Assembly (NCBI RefSeq): GCF_900095175.1
Contig: NZ_LT606946.1
Span: 722,058 to 786,057 of the forward strand
Source of the DNA: Polynucleobacter necessarius
GTDB taxonomy: Bacteria > Pseudomonadota > Gammaproteobacteria > Burkholderiales > Burkholderiaceae
Direction: 5' to 3'
DNA length: 64,000 nt
The notes under the pieces are model-generated. The model ran no database searches. It saw only the letters and a list, made by a program, of their open reading frames with translations, and had not been told where the DNA came from. This document shows, piece by piece, positions 15,691 through 24,547 of the stretch. The stretch's first letter is position 1. Every line of letters begins with the position of its first letter. The translations under genes were made by a program, and so were the position numbers.

Positions 15691-17787
15691 TTAGAAAGTG
15701 CCTCTTAAACCCACCATCAGACTTCTGCCTGGTTGTGGTGCAAAGAGTCTCACGGCCATTGGTGTAGTTGCATAACGAATTTGCTCATTGAGTAAGTTCT
15801 TCAAATTCATATACACAGTCCAATTCACATCCTTAATCTTCTCTGTGTATGAGATGCCTGCGTTCAAGAGATTGTAGCTTGGCGCAGGACCAATTTCCCA
15901 ACTAGCCAATCTATTCTGTTGGTAGCTATAGATATAAGTTGCGTTGGTGAGCCAGCCATTGCGTTGATGGGCCAGTTCTGCACCTAAACGAGGGGCTGGT
16001 TGAAGTGGTAGATTCCCACCGGCATCAAAAGTACCTTGAGAGGCATCACCAAAGATGCGCCCACCAACACCATGCTGTTGCCAGTTATAAGTCAGTTCAC
16101 CTTCAATGCCTTTGATAGTTGCTGCAGCTTGTTGAGCGGTTACCACGCTAAATCCATTACCTTCTTCACCCCCATTATCAATTGCCGCACCCGTGTAATA
16201 ACCATAGATATAGTTATTGAATTTATTTGCATAAACGCTGGCCTTAGCTCGCACCAAACCACTGGTTTTTTGAATATTAAATTCAAGATTATGTGAGGTT
16301 TCTTTATTGAGATTGGAGTTGCCAATATCAAATGTTGCCGTAGATTCATGTGCCCCATAAGAGTAAAGCTCTTGAGCGCTAGGAGCACGCTGAGAAACGG
16401 TATAGGCAACACCAGCACCATGACCTTGCATAAAGTTCCATAAACCGCCTGCAGAATAGGACAGTAAATTAAAGTTGCGATTTTGGATGCTGATGGCTGG
16501 TGTATCCCCGCCAGTATTCACAGGCTCTGGTACCAATTCGGTTCCTAAGTTTGGCTTTTGAGCTACGTTGTTATAGCGCAGACCCAAATTCCCCTGCAAG
16601 GAATTCCATCTACCTTCCTCTATCCAAAATAGCGCATTGGAGTTTGTCTTGGTTGGGGGAACGATGGCGTAACTTCCAGAACCAACTTCTGTGGCATTAA
16701 GAGATGCCGCTGATACTTGGGCTCCAAAAGCGCCTTTCCAGCCGGCAATGGGATTATGAGCAAGCTCAAAACGCGCTTCATTAGCGATATTTTTCCAGAG
16801 TGAGGCCGCTTCACCAACGTTATTAAATTCAGTATGGTTGTAGTTGGAATTTGCAGCACTAAATTTAAAGGATGAAAATCCTGCAAATGGATCGCGTGTT
16901 TGATGTTGTAAGTCGTAGCGATTCTGTGACTGATTAATCGAGCCACCTTCAGGCGTTGGGATGCCGTAGTTATTATTGAGGCGCTCAACCGAAACACCGG
17001 TATAGCCGTTCTGACCAATATAAGAAACGCCAACGCCTAAATTATTTTGATTGCTATATGAATTCGGAAGCTTTCCTGAGTAAGGTACGCTTTGCGGCTC
17101 CCCTGGATTGATTGACCACTCTTGGTTAGGCCCACCTTGGCTTGCGTAGCCTGGAATGCGATAGTCATCGGCATTATTGATTGCTGTATCTACGTGAACA
17201 GCTACCGAACCAAATGCACCATCGACCTCTAATGCACCAGCTCTGCCATTATTCACCGTCTCATAACTGGTATTGACGGCGCCTGTTGGTCTATCAGGTA
17301 AGTTGGTTAGGATTCGGTCATTAACTACGTTAACAAGGCCACCGCTTGAGCCTGAGCCGTAGAGTAGGGCGGCTGCACCACGCAAAACTTCAACTTGATG
17401 GGCATTTTGCATATTGTTGCCAACAGCATGATCCTGAGAGATGTTCGAAACATCGCCTACCGATAATCCATTTTGCAAAATTTGGACACGAGCACCTTCC
17501 AGTCCCCGAATTACTGGACGTGATGACCCCGCACCATAACCTGTAGCGGATACGCCTAATTCATTGGCAAGTGTGGCGCCCAATGTAGTACCTAATTTGT
17601 TGAGAAGCTCATCACCACCTTGCAAAATCTTAGTGGGCGTCAAAATACTTTGCACTGCCTCTTGAGAGCCGGTAGCAGTAATTTCAAGGGAGGGCTCTGA
17701 TTGGGCAAAAGCAGTAGTGCTAATTAATCCTGAAACTAAAGCGCAGATGAGTTTGCGCTTAGCCAATGGCTTGTTAATTTGATGCAT
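15691..17787 (-). CDS. TonB-dependent outer-membrane receptor, ZnuD-like
   Basis: Outer-membrane receptor for TonB-driven uptake. The signal peptide from MHQINK ends near TTAFAQ. Plug motifs follow: GYGAGSSRPVIRGLEGARVQILQNG, HAVGNNMQNAHQVEVLRGAAALLYG (about residues 85-150). The barrel ends VGLRGTF with a terminal Phe. The segment NNYGIPTPEGGSINQSQNRYDL and NYNHTEFNNVGEAASLWKN resembles the corresponding region of ZnuD zinc receptors, though the His-rich loop of ZnuD is poor here. I chose ATG 17787, with AAGGAA upstream, over the ORF start at 17817. The small gene upstream at 17878-18243 is probably in the same operon. Confidence 0.85.
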   Translation of the reverse strand: MHQINKPLAKRKLICALVSGLISTTAFAQSEPSLEITATGSQEAVQSILTPTKILQGGDELLNKLGTTLGATLANELGVSATGYGAGSSRPVIRGLEGARVQILQNGLSVGDVSNISQDHAVGNNMQNAHQVEVLRGAAALLYGSGSSGGLVNVVNDRILTNLPDRPTGAVNTSYETVNNGRAGALEVDGAFGSVAVHVDTAINNADDYRIPGYASQGGPNQEWSINPGEPQSVPYSGKLPNSYSNQNNLGVGVSYIGQNGYTGVSVERLNNNYGIPTPEGGSINQSQNRYDLQHQTRDPFAGFSSFKFSAANSNYNHTEFNNVGEAASLWKNIANEARFELAHNPIAGWKGAFGAQVSAASLNATEVGSGSYAIVPPTKTNSNALFWIEEGRWNSLQGNLGLRYNNVAQKPNLGTELVPEPVNTGGDTPAISIQNRNFNLLSYSAGGLWNFMQGHGAGVAYTVSQRAPSAQELYSYGAHESTATFDIGNSNLNKETSHNLEFNIQKTSGLVRAKASVYANKFNNYIYGYYTGAAIDNGGEEGNGFSVVTAQQAAATIKGIEGELTYNWQQHGVGGRIFGDASQGTFDAGGNLPLQPAPRLGAELAHQRNGWLTNATYIYSYQQNRLASWEIGPAPSYNLLNAGISYTEKIKDVNWTVYMNLKNLLNEQIRYATTPMAVRLFAPQPGRSLMVGLRGTF

Positions 17788-17810
17788 GGTATTTCCTTCA
17801 ATCCTAATGC

Positions 17811-17831
17811 GCACCACCGATCAGATGGTGC
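17811..17831. repeat. Inverted repeat in the leader of the TonB receptor
   Basis: GCACCA at 17811-17816 and TGGTGC at 17826-17831 flank a 9-base spacer, 24 bases upstream of the receptor start on the minus strand. It may be a transcription-factor site (for example for a metal regulator) or a short RNA hairpin. No cobalamin riboswitch B12-box is seen. Confidence 0.35.
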
Positions 17832-17877
17832 AATAAATCTAGAGGTCAAACAAATTGAGTTTGGCGTTTTGGGCGAT

Positions 17878-18243
17878 TTACAGGATGAGGCTAGGTGGAG
17901 CCCTAGATTGATACAGCCCTACATGAATGCGGGCTGGCAAAGAGTCATTTGATGCCACTTGCACTTCATGGAAGAAGTTATTGGCAAAGAAAAGATTGGG
18001 TTCAGAAGTAGCGAACCCGGCAAGCGTAAGTGCATCGAGCAAATGGCAGCTTACTGAACCATGTCCAAGCGAAGGGGCTTGATCTACGCAAGTCTGTTCA
18101 ACACTTTGGTGATGGATTCCAGAGTGAGAAATGCTATGGGCAAAGCCAACCCAATGAGTGCCTAATAAGCTGGCAAGCAAAAAACTCAGGGCGATCCACC
18201 CTCGGAATTGCTTGTTCAAATTGCTTGTAAATAAGGCTTTCAT
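17878..18243 (-). CDS. Small exported His-rich protein linked to the metal receptor
   Basis: 121 residues starting MKALFTSNL. A signal peptide or anchor (about residues 15-35, GWIALSFLLASLLG) is followed by His/Cys-rich stretches HSISHSGIHHQSVEQTC and GHGSVSCHLLDALTL, and the C-terminus ends YQSRAPPSLIL. The RAPP ending and the spaced His/Cys resemble DUF2946-type proteins that sit upstream of metal receptors. It probably binds a metal in the periplasm; that is inference from His content and context. It is followed 90 bases later by the ZnuD-like receptor on the same strand. Confidence 0.65.
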   Translation of the reverse strand: MKALFTSNLNKQFRGWIALSFLLASLLGTHWVGFAHSISHSGIHHQSVEQTCVDQAPSLGHGSVSCHLLDALTLAGFATSEPNLFFANNFFHEVQVASNDSLPARIHVGLYQSRAPPSLIL

Positions 18244-18262
18244 GCACCAAATCTTACAGTAT

Positions 18263-18292
18263 TTGCCCCCTTAGACCATCTCAGTGTAGAAT
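18263..18292 (+). promoter_or_regulatory. Likely promoter of the tRNA-Pro/tRNA-Arg pair
   Basis: TTGCCC at 18263-18268 and TAGAAT at 18287-18292, with 18 bases between, fit a sigma-70 promoter whose start would lie just before the tRNA at 18304. Confidence 0.5.
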
Positions 18293-18303
18293 ATCGGTTC
18301 CGT

Positions 18304-18380
18304 CGGAGTGTAGCGCAGCCTGGTAGCGCACCTGCTTTGGGAGCAGGGGGTCCAAGGTTCGAATCCTTGTACTCCGACCA
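18304..18380 (+). tRNA. tRNA-Pro(TGG)
   Basis: 77 bases with CCA encoded. Acceptor CGGAGTG pairs with TACTCCG (one G-T), the D-stem GCGC/GCGC has loop AGCCTGGTA, the anticodon stem CCTGC/GCAGG has loop TTTGGGA (anticodon TGG), and the T-stem CAAGG/CCTTG has TTCGAAT. The C1-G72 pair is usual for tRNA-Pro. It is intact and serves as the internal reference for the defective tRNA-Pro(GGG) at 44528. Confidence 0.96.
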
Positions 18381-18416
18381 CTTTTTCTTTGCATTAGTTT
18401 TCAGTCCCAGTACACA

Positions 18417-18493
<77 letters not shown>

Positions 18494-18583
18494 AACTCTC
18501 AGGCTCTGATCCCTCTCAATTTAATCCCCTTACGAATTCATTACAGGTGTAGACTCGAGCTCATCAAATAGATTAGGCGTTTA

Positions 18584-19351
18584 ATGCCAATAGAGCTTTT
18601 ACTAGCCGTCGGTGCTGGGTTAATTTGTGGCTTTCTCAACACAGTGGCCTCAAGCGGTTCAGCGGTTACCCTCCCTTTATTAATTTTTATGGGTTTTGCC
18701 CCATCTATGGCAAATGCAACCAATCGTGCTCCAGTCGTTATTGGAGCGCTCATAGCATCTATCACATTTTTGCGCGCTGGCGTTATTGATTGGAAGCTCG
18801 CTTTTAAAGTGCTTATCCCAACGGCCATTGGCAGCATTGCGGGGGCAGCACTTGCTGAATATATGCCTGAAAATGATGTAAAGCTCCTCATCACCATTGT
18901 TGTGCTTTGTGCATTCCTATTAATTTTTTCTGGTCTGAAGAAAATAATTGAAAAAGAGTTTGAAGGAGGTGTTCGCTTTAGGTATTTTGAGTTTTTTATT
19001 CTGATGGCCGTAGGATTTTGGTTGGGCCTAATTGTTTTGGATGGCGCAACTTATATATTGCTAGCTTTAATTGCATTCATCCACCTTCCCTTAGTCAAAG
19101 CAAATGCCTATAAAAACCTAGCAATTCTAATAACCTCAATGATTGCCTTAGCGTCATTTTCAATCAAGGGTGAGGTGAATTGGGAGGTCGGTGGCATTAT
19201 GGCGCTTGGCAGTATCGTGGGGGCATTTCTAGGGGCAAAGTTATCCCTGAATCTCTTGGCCAAAGTTTGGACATTTCGCTTCTTGGTAACCGTTATTTTC
19301 TTGGAATTAATACACTTGGGCATTCAGTATTACCACGAACTTATTTCATAG
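18584..19351 (+). CDS. TSUP/TauE-SafE family membrane permease
   Basis: Inner-membrane protein of the sulfite-exporter TauE/SafE family, about eight hydrophobic segments in 255 residues arranged as two halves. The first half has GAGLICGFLNTVASSGSAVTLPLL followed by ANATNRAPVVIGA, the conserved family loop; the second half repeats it as GFWLGLIVLDGATYILLALI and VKANAYKN. Substrates in the family are sulfonates, sulfite and other organic anions; this one cannot be assigned. Starts at ATG 18584, after the tRNAs. The gene appears intact, while the neighbours downstream are broken. Confidence 0.88.
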   Translation: MPIELLLAVGAGLICGFLNTVASSGSAVTLPLLIFMGFAPSMANATNRAPVVIGALIASITFLRAGVIDWKLAFKVLIPTAIGSIAGAALAEYMPENDVKLLITIVVLCAFLLIFSGLKKIIEKEFEGGVRFRYFEFFILMAVGFWLGLIVLDGATYILLALIAFIHLPLVKANAYKNLAILITSMIALASFSIKGEVNWEVGGIMALGSIVGAFLGAKLSLNLLAKVWTFRFLVTVIFLELIHLGIQYYHELIS

Positions 19352-19404
19352 TGATACTGCTAATTTTGCATTCTCATATTTAGATGCCCAAGTGATCAAT
19401 TCAA

Positions 19405-19767
19405 TCAAATTCCCATTTCCTTGAATACTTCCTTGGCGCAACGAAAGCTATCAATTGCAGCTGGTACACCACAGTAAATCGCTGCCTGCAAAAATACCTC
19501 TTGAATATCTTCCTTACTCAGGCCGTTATTAATAGCGCCTTTGACGTGAAGCTTAAGTTCATGAGGGCGATTTAAGGCGGTAATCATTGATAGATTAATG
19601 ATATGCTTCTTGTTCTTCTATCCAGGCCAGGGCGGTTCCAAATTTCATTCCAGCAGTACTCAGTCACTAGTTCCTGCATCGGCATTCTTAATGGAGTTGT
19701 CTACATACTCTGCGCCCAGCACTTCACGGCGAGTCTTAAGTCCTTTTTCAAATGCTTCTTTATTCAT
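19405..19767 (-). pseudogene. Carboxymuconolactone decarboxylase-family protein, broken by two indels
   Basis: Three frames reconstruct one CMD/AhpD-like protein. Frame 1 from ATG 19767 (CAGGAG upstream) reads MNKEAFEKGLKTRREVLGAE and on to YVDNSIKNAD. Frame 2 continues MQELVTEYCWNEIWNRPGLD and then RRTRSIS. Frame 3 from about 19587 gives LSMITALNRPHELKLHVKGA through FLQAAIYCGVPAAIDSF to the end. The first junction needs a deletion of about a dozen bases; the second is a 2-base AT insertion. Neither lies in a homopolymer, so this gene is truly inactivated rather than misread. The intact family acts in the protocatechuate branch of the beta-ketoadipate pathway. Confidence 0.85.
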
Positions 19768-19854
19768 ATTAGTCTCCTGAGTCAATGTTGTGTTCAATGG
19801 ATTCCATATATTGCCACTATTCAGGTGCACCCGTTTAGCCTAGAATGGTTTTTT

Positions 19855-20226
19855 ATGACTATTACTCTTTCTTTGCGCCTTGCCGCCATCTCCTCCATCA
19901 TTACCCTAATAAGCGGCTGTAGCGTTGATAAACTAGAGGCACGACTGCAGGCTGACCCTCAATGTAAGTCAGTCGTCAATTCCAAAACCGGAGCCTTGAT
20001 GCCATGTCCAGGAACTGATAAAGAGTTTTATAAATCCATTCCAGCTCTCAATGCGAACGTCCCGAAAGTTAATCAGCCTGCAGGGGTTCAAGCATCCAAA
20101 GTGACTGCAAGCTCATCACCAGCGCCCGCATCAGCATCAACGCCAAAACCCACAAGTGCACCGGTTGGGTGCAAGCCACAGCTTCATCAAAAGTCAGGTA
20201 GCTTGATGCCTTGTCCGGCCCCATAA
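19855..20226 (+). CDS. Putative lipoprotein with two LMPCP repeats
   Basis: 123 residues from ATG 19855. Signal peptide with lipobox LISGC (Cys about residue 23), so probably a membrane-anchored lipoprotein. The mature part has two copies of a Cys-containing unit, one around KTGALMPCPG (about residues 44-53) and one at the end, KSGSLMPCPA, each preceded by a Cys 10-12 residues upstream (DPQCKS, VGCKPQ). A Ser/Ala/Pro-rich linker joins them. The function is unknown. A longer frame starting at 19603 overlaps the antisense pseudogene and is not used. Confidence 0.65.
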   Translation: MTITLSLRLAAISSIITLISGCSVDKLEARLQADPQCKSVVNSKTGALMPCPGTDKEFYKSIPALNANVPKVNQPAGVQASKVTASSSPAPASASTPKPTSAPVGCKPQLHQKSGSLMPCPAP

Positions 20227-20318
20227 ATTTGGAATAAATTGAAGTTTGCAATGAGCGTATGATCTTATAAAACTAGCTTTAGGGCTAATGCCAATCAATC
20301 ACTTACTGGATCTAAAAA

Positions 20319-21006
20319 ATGAATAAATTAGGCGCTTTAATTGCAACAATCTCTGTAGCTGCTCTGTTAGCAGCTTGTAGCAACCACTCCTAAATTGGCA
20401 AGTCAGCCAATGCCGAAGTCTGGTTTCTTGCCGAATTACTCCGTGCTCGTCCCAATGGCTACTTCTGAGTCTGATACCCGTATTTGGAGATATCGTAAAG
20501 CTGGGGTTAATCCAGGTACATATACAGCAGTCATTTTGGATCCAATTTATTTAAACCAGAATGCTACTAAAGAAATTTCTCCAGAGGCGATTAGTCAGGC
20601 GCAGATCGCATTGCAGGATTCGATGGTAAGCGCAGTGAACAGTCGCGGCAATATTAAGATTGTAAATAAGCCTGGTCCAGGTGTAGCGCGTATCTCAGTG
20701 GGCATCACTGGTGCAGAAAGCTCTACTGATAGTTTGCAGCCATGGAATTTCACACCAATTGGCTTGGCAATGAATGCAGCAGCTTATGCCGGTGGCGTGA
20801 ACTCTAAAACTCCAGCGATGTTAGTGGAGAGCAAAATTACCGACAGTCAAACCAAAGAAGTGATTGGTGAAGGCTTGGTAACGATTCAAGGTGAGTCTTT
20901 CCGCACTGGTGGTGGTTCCGTAGAGTCATTTGTAGCTATGGCTAAAAAGGTAGTGAAGGTTGCATTAGAAACCTCTGCTGATCCAAGAGCTACTACTTCT
21001 GAATAA
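20319..21006 (+). pseudogene. DUF3313-type lipoprotein, frameshifted just after its lipobox
   Basis: ATG 20319 starts a lipoprotein signal peptide MNKLGALIATISVAALLAAC whose frame stops at once (SNHS, then TAA). The downstream frame, open from about 20383, gives TTPKLASQPMPKSGFLPNYS and a long body with TRIWRYRKAGVNPGTY and SISQAQIALQDSMVSAV-like helices typical of DUF3313 outer-membrane-associated lipoproteins. Removing one A at 20382-20383 joins them. A short frame from TTG 20395 would lack a signal peptide and probably be useless. EF-hand gene 21015 follows closely. Confidence 0.75.
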
Positions 21007-21014
21007 AATCCTTT

Positions 21015-21278
21015 ATGCGCGCACTCATTTCTAATCTATGTCTCATCGGCACGGCAGCATTCATGCTAATAGCAACTCCTGCAAGCGCTGACGACGTCTC
21101 ACGTAATAAAGAAATTCAGGAACGTTTTGCTAAATGCGATGTCAATCGAGATGGCAAGCTCACTCTTGATGAAGCCAAGGGATGCATGCCTCGAATCTAT
21201 GATCATTTCAGTAGAATTGATGAGCAGAACAAAGGTTATGTGACTGTTGCTCAGATTGAGGCAATGGCGGCTAGGTAG
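21015..21278 (+). CDS. Small exported EF-hand protein
   Basis: 87 residues from ATG 21015. Signal peptide with cleavage near ATPASA-DD (about residue 25). One canonical EF-hand calcium loop DVNRDGKLTLDEA (about residues 42-54, D/N/D at positions 1, 3, 5 and E at 12), followed by a second, less regular helix-loop-helix (RIDEQNKGYVTVAQIEA). Probably a periplasmic calcium-binding protein of unknown role. It follows the broken DUF3313 gene by eight bases, so it may have been co-transcribed with it. A clear terminator follows at 21308. Confidence 0.8.
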   Translation: MRALISNLCLIGTAAFMLIATPASADDVSRNKEIQERFAKCDVNRDGKLTLDEAKGCMPRIYDHFSRIDEQNKGYVTVAQIEAMAAR

Positions 21279-21307
21279 TTACTAGTAGATTGATAGAATG
21301 AAAGGGG

Positions 21308-21331
21308 GGCCTCAGATGAGGCTCTTTTTTA
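21308..21331 (+). terminator. Rho-independent terminator after the EF-hand gene
   Basis: GCCTC at 21309-21313, loop AGAT, GAGGC at 21318-21322, followed by TCTTTTTT. Stem can be extended by flanking GG/CT. It separates the EF-hand gene from the hydrolase pseudogene. Confidence 0.8.
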
Positions 21332-21340
21332 TTGGAGTGA

Positions 21341-22225
21341 ATGATGACGTACGTAATTGAAGGTTTTAAAGATTCCATCATTACAGTTTCCTCGGCAGAT
21401 GGCCCGATTAATATTGTTTGTCAGACTGCTGGCTCTGGACCTGCATTGCTACTGCTGCATGGATTTCCTCAAACTAAGGCAATTTGGCGTCACATTGCTC
21501 CTCAGTTGGCAAAGCGCTTTCTGTTGTCGTGACGGATCTTCGCGGCTATGGCGCTTCATCAAAACCAGTGGGGGCTCTGGATCATTCAACCTACTCAAAA
21601 AGATCCTTGGCCGCTGATCAGTATGCTGTGATGCAAGCTCTTGGGCATAAACAGTTTTCCGTATTAGGCCATGACCGTGGTGGGCGGGTATCACATCGTC
21701 TGGCAATGGATTTTCCAGAGAGTGTTGAGCCTAGATATCTCCCCAACACTCGCAATGTATGAGAACACTACGATGGAATTTGCCAAGGGGTATTGGCATT
21801 GGTTTTTCTTAATCCAAGCTCATCCTATTCCCGAAACACTGATTGGCGCCAATCCAGAGTTTTGGCTCAGAAATCATACGGGTAGACATGCTGGCGTTGG
21901 AATTTTTGACCCGCAAGTGTGGGCTGAATATTTGGCGGGCGCAAGTAACCCGGAATCCATGCATGCCATGTGTGAGGACTATCGTGCAGCAGCTTCAATT
22001 GATTTAATTCATGATCGAGCTGATAGAGATGCTGGTAAGAAATTACCAATGCCGTTTCGGGTCTTATGGGGAGATCGCGGCCTAATAGCTAAGTGCTTTT
22101 CACCAATTGAAGACTGGAAGAGGATTGCTGTAGATGTTTCTGGAAAAGGGCTTCCTTGTGGTCACTATATTCCTGAGGAATCGCCGCAGGAGCTCCTTGC
22201 TGAGACAGAGCAATTCTTCACTTGA
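21341..22225 (+). pseudogene. Alpha/beta hydrolase (haloacetate dehalogenase-like), two frameshifts
   Basis: Three successive frames read one hydrolase. Frame 1 (from ATG 21341 or 21344, GGAG upstream) has the oxyanion-hole motif LLLLHGFPQTKAIWRH, ending at 21532. Frame 2 continues VVVTDLRGYGASSKP and the nucleophile elbow VLGHDRGGRVSHRLAMDFP, ending at 21762. Frame 3 resumes SLDISPTLAMYENTTMEF and runs to FRVLWGDRGL and a late His (CGHYIPEE). The nucleophile Asp and GHDRG are as in dehalogenases and epoxide hydrolases. Breaks fall near 21525 and 21730. The order and spacing of motifs show that the gene was intact in an ancestor. Confidence 0.85.
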
Positions 22226-22308
22226 GTAATCTATTTGGCTAGTTTGGGCAATTTTTTAGAAGTTGCTGGCCAGCTTAAAACAATCTGATGGTCAATTTTT
22301 AAGATCTT

Positions 22309-23004
22309 CTAATCTTTGTCTGGATAATTAACTCGGGACAATAAATCAGCAATCAAATTCAGATGTGCAAGCTTTTTGTCATTTGCGCAGATGACGGTTC
22401 ACGGAGCATCTGATGAGCTAGTTTTCTTCAGCATTTCATCCCCAGCCTCAGAGTACGCATTCCACATCTTCTGAGCTTTCTGATCAATAGGGCTGATCTT
22501 CCATTGCTTCAGTGGATCTTTTTCTCGATCTTTAAGTCTTTTTGCTTGCTCTTCTTTGGAGATATCTAGGTAGCACTTGATGATTTGAATCTCGGATCTG
22601 ACGAGGAGGGATTCAAAATCATTTACGGTTGCCATGAATAGCTTGTATTGATCATCGGTGCAAAAGCCCATCACCTTTTCTACGCCAGCGCGGTTGTACC
22701 AGCTTCGATTAAAGAGGACGGTTTCACCAGATGATGAGAGCTGTGCAACGTATCTCTGAAAGTACCACTCATGCTCTTCAAGTGAGGAGGGGGCCGCTAG
22801 CGTAACTACCTTGGTATCTCTCGGACTTAAATTTTCAGTAACACTTTTAATGCTGCCATCTTTTCCTGCGGCATCACGCCCTTCAAAAATCACTAAGAGA
22901 CGTTTGCCTTTTTGAATAATATAACGCTGTAGTTTGACTAATTCAATCTGCAGAAGTCGTAAGTCTGCCTCGTAAGTATCTTCTGAAATCAGTGATTTAC
23001 TCAC
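22309..23004 (-). pseudogene. Second PPK2 homologue, truncated by TGA at a tryptophan position
   Basis: PPK2 fold: Walker A FEGRDAAGKDGSIK, WYFQRYVAQLSSSGETVLFNRSWYNR with Asn where the other copy has Asp (FDRSW), KVMGFCTDDQY, DPLKQWKISPID. The frame stops at 22399-22401 after SSSDAP, but the same frame continues to a TAG at 22309-22311 through TVICANDKKLAHLNLIADLL and SRVNYPDKD. The intact copy at 12806 reads EAPWWVVAANDKK at this point, so a TGG-to-TGA substitution removed about 30 C-terminal residues. The start is GTG 23004. Residual activity cannot be excluded but is unlikely. Confidence 0.85.
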
Positions 23005-23032
23005 GGGCAGCCCTTTAGGAATTGCTCAATGA

Positions 23033-23219
23033 TTACTGAGCAGTTGTTGCTGGAGCTCTTTTTGCAACTACCTTTTTCGCAACCGCTTTCTTTGCAGGCA
23101 CTTTTTTAGCTGGAGCTTTTTTCTCGAGCTTTAGCGAGCTTATCAATTAATTTCTCTCTGTCAGCTTCAAGCTTGTCCAGTTTTTTCAATAATTGTTTCA
23201 CTAATTTTTTCTGACTCAT
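23033..23219 (-). pseudogene. Histone H1-like Lys/Ala-rich protein, frameshifted
   Basis: ATG 23219 (AAAGGA upstream) opens MSQKKLVKQLLKKLDKLEAD and continues REKLIDKLAKAREKSSS before a stop. In the next frame the same stretch reads EKKAPAKKVPAKKAVAKKVV and AKRAPATTAQ to a TAA at 23033-23035. The junction is the six-A run in the coding strand (plus-strand T-run 23117-23122). The intact protein would have a coiled N-terminal half and a PAKKA-repeat tail like bacterial histone H1-like DNA-binding proteins. It may be decay, phase variation or homopolymer misreading. Confidence 0.65.
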
Positions 23220-23329
23220 AATGTATTCCTTTAAATAGGGTGCTTGTTATTTAATCTGTGTAATTGGCTGACGCCTACCCCTTGATCCTACGTTTTATTG
23301 ACCTTACTTTCAAGTGATTGTGACAGTCC

Positions 23330-23349
23330 CATCAAAATTTAATTTGATG
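23330..23349. repeat. Inverted repeat upstream of the MFS pseudogene
   Basis: CATCAAA at 23330-23336 and TTTGATG at 23343-23349 with a 6-base spacer, 15 bases before ATG 23365. It is operator-like in shape; no regulator is known. Confidence 0.35.
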
Positions 23350-23364
23350 CTACATTGAATCTGC

Positions 23365-24547
23365 ATGTTTAAGACTTTATTTTCTCTTCCTCGAACTGTG
23401 TGGCTCATCGGCCTGATTAGTTTTGTTAATGACGCTGCAAGTGAAATGCTGTATCCCTTGATGCCGCTCTATCTCGCCACTGTATTGATGGCGGGGCCTA
23501 AGGCGCTAGGTCTGATTGAGGGGATTGCAGAGGCTACCTCAAGTATCTTTAAATTGGTTTCTGGTGTGATTGTGGATCGCACCAGAAAGACGAAGCCCTG
23601 GATTGTGATCGGCTATTTCCTGGCGGGGATTGGCCGACCCTTAATTGCGATTGCAAGTTCTTGGGCATGGGTCTTGTGTATTCGATTTACTGATCGTCTT
23701 GGCAAGGGTTTGAGAAGTTCCCCACGGGATGCATTGTTGGCCGAGAGTGTTGGGCCCAACCAGCGAGGCATTACCTTTGGATTGCATCGGCCCATGGATA
23801 ACGCGGGTGCAGTCTTTGGGCCATTAATAGCAGCGTATATTGTGGATGCAAGTCCCATTGAGGGATATCTTCCTATGGGCGGTTGTCCCCGGAGTCATCG
23901 CCGTAGTTCTAGCGCTTTGCCTTAAAGAGCCTGTTCGCGAAAAAGTGACTGTCAAACCTTTTTCATGGTCTCTCGAAGGTCTTCCATCACAATTTAAGCG
24001 CTATATTTTGGTCGCTGGTATTTTTGCCCTAGCAAATTCATCGGACATGTTTTTATTGCTGAGGGCCAGAGAGCTCGGCGTTCCTCAAGAGCAGATCCCT
24101 CTTTTATGGGCTGCTATTTCTTTAAGCACAACTGTTTTTGGAACGCCGCTATCGGCTCTCTCAGATCGATTTAGCCGTAAGAACTTTATCCTCATTGCAT
24201 GGGCTGCTTTTGCATTTTTTTATATTGCTATGAGTTTTGCTGGCATCACACTCTGGATGCTTTGTGGGCTATTTGCTATCTATGGACTATTTAAGGCGGC
24301 TACTGAAGGGGTAGAGAAGGCGCTAGTAGCAGACCTTGCTCTTAAAGGCATGGCGGGAACTGCCTTTGGTTGGTTTAATCTGGTTTCGGGCTTGATGTTG
24401 CTACCAGCCTCATTAATATTTGGTTGGCTTTATGAATCCTTCAATCCCAGTTACGCATTTTTATTCTCAGGCTCTTGTGCTTGCTTAGCCTTTCTCTTGC
24501 TGGCATTTTGGGTTTTCAGGGCCCCAGAAACACAAAACCCCAGATAA
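23365..24547 (+). pseudogene. Major facilitator superfamily transporter, frameshifted in mid-protein
   Basis: Frame 1 (MFKTLFSLPRT) covers roughly TM1-5, with the loop DRTRKTKPWIVIGYFLAG and the family motif FTDRLGKGLRSSPRDALLAE; it ends ASPIEGYLPMGG and then stops at 23925. Frame 2 resumes within the same segment as PLRDIFLWAVVPGVIAVVLA (about 23855) and carries TM6-12, including LSDRFSRKN and IYGLFKAATEGVEKALVADL. One or two bases are missing near 23855. Two halves total about 390 residues, as expected of MFS. The resulting protein would be truncated. Terminator sequence of the opposite strand overlaps its stop. Confidence 0.85.

Noticed and set aside
17788..17877. Cobalamin or other riboswitch upstream of the TonB receptor
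   Set aside because: The leader is under 100 bases and has no B12-box; only a 6-bp inverted repeat is visible.
19603..19854. N-terminal extension of the lipoprotein at 19855
   Set aside because: It overlaps the antisense pcaC-like gene, has no Shine-Dalgarno, and would bury the lipoprotein signal peptide.
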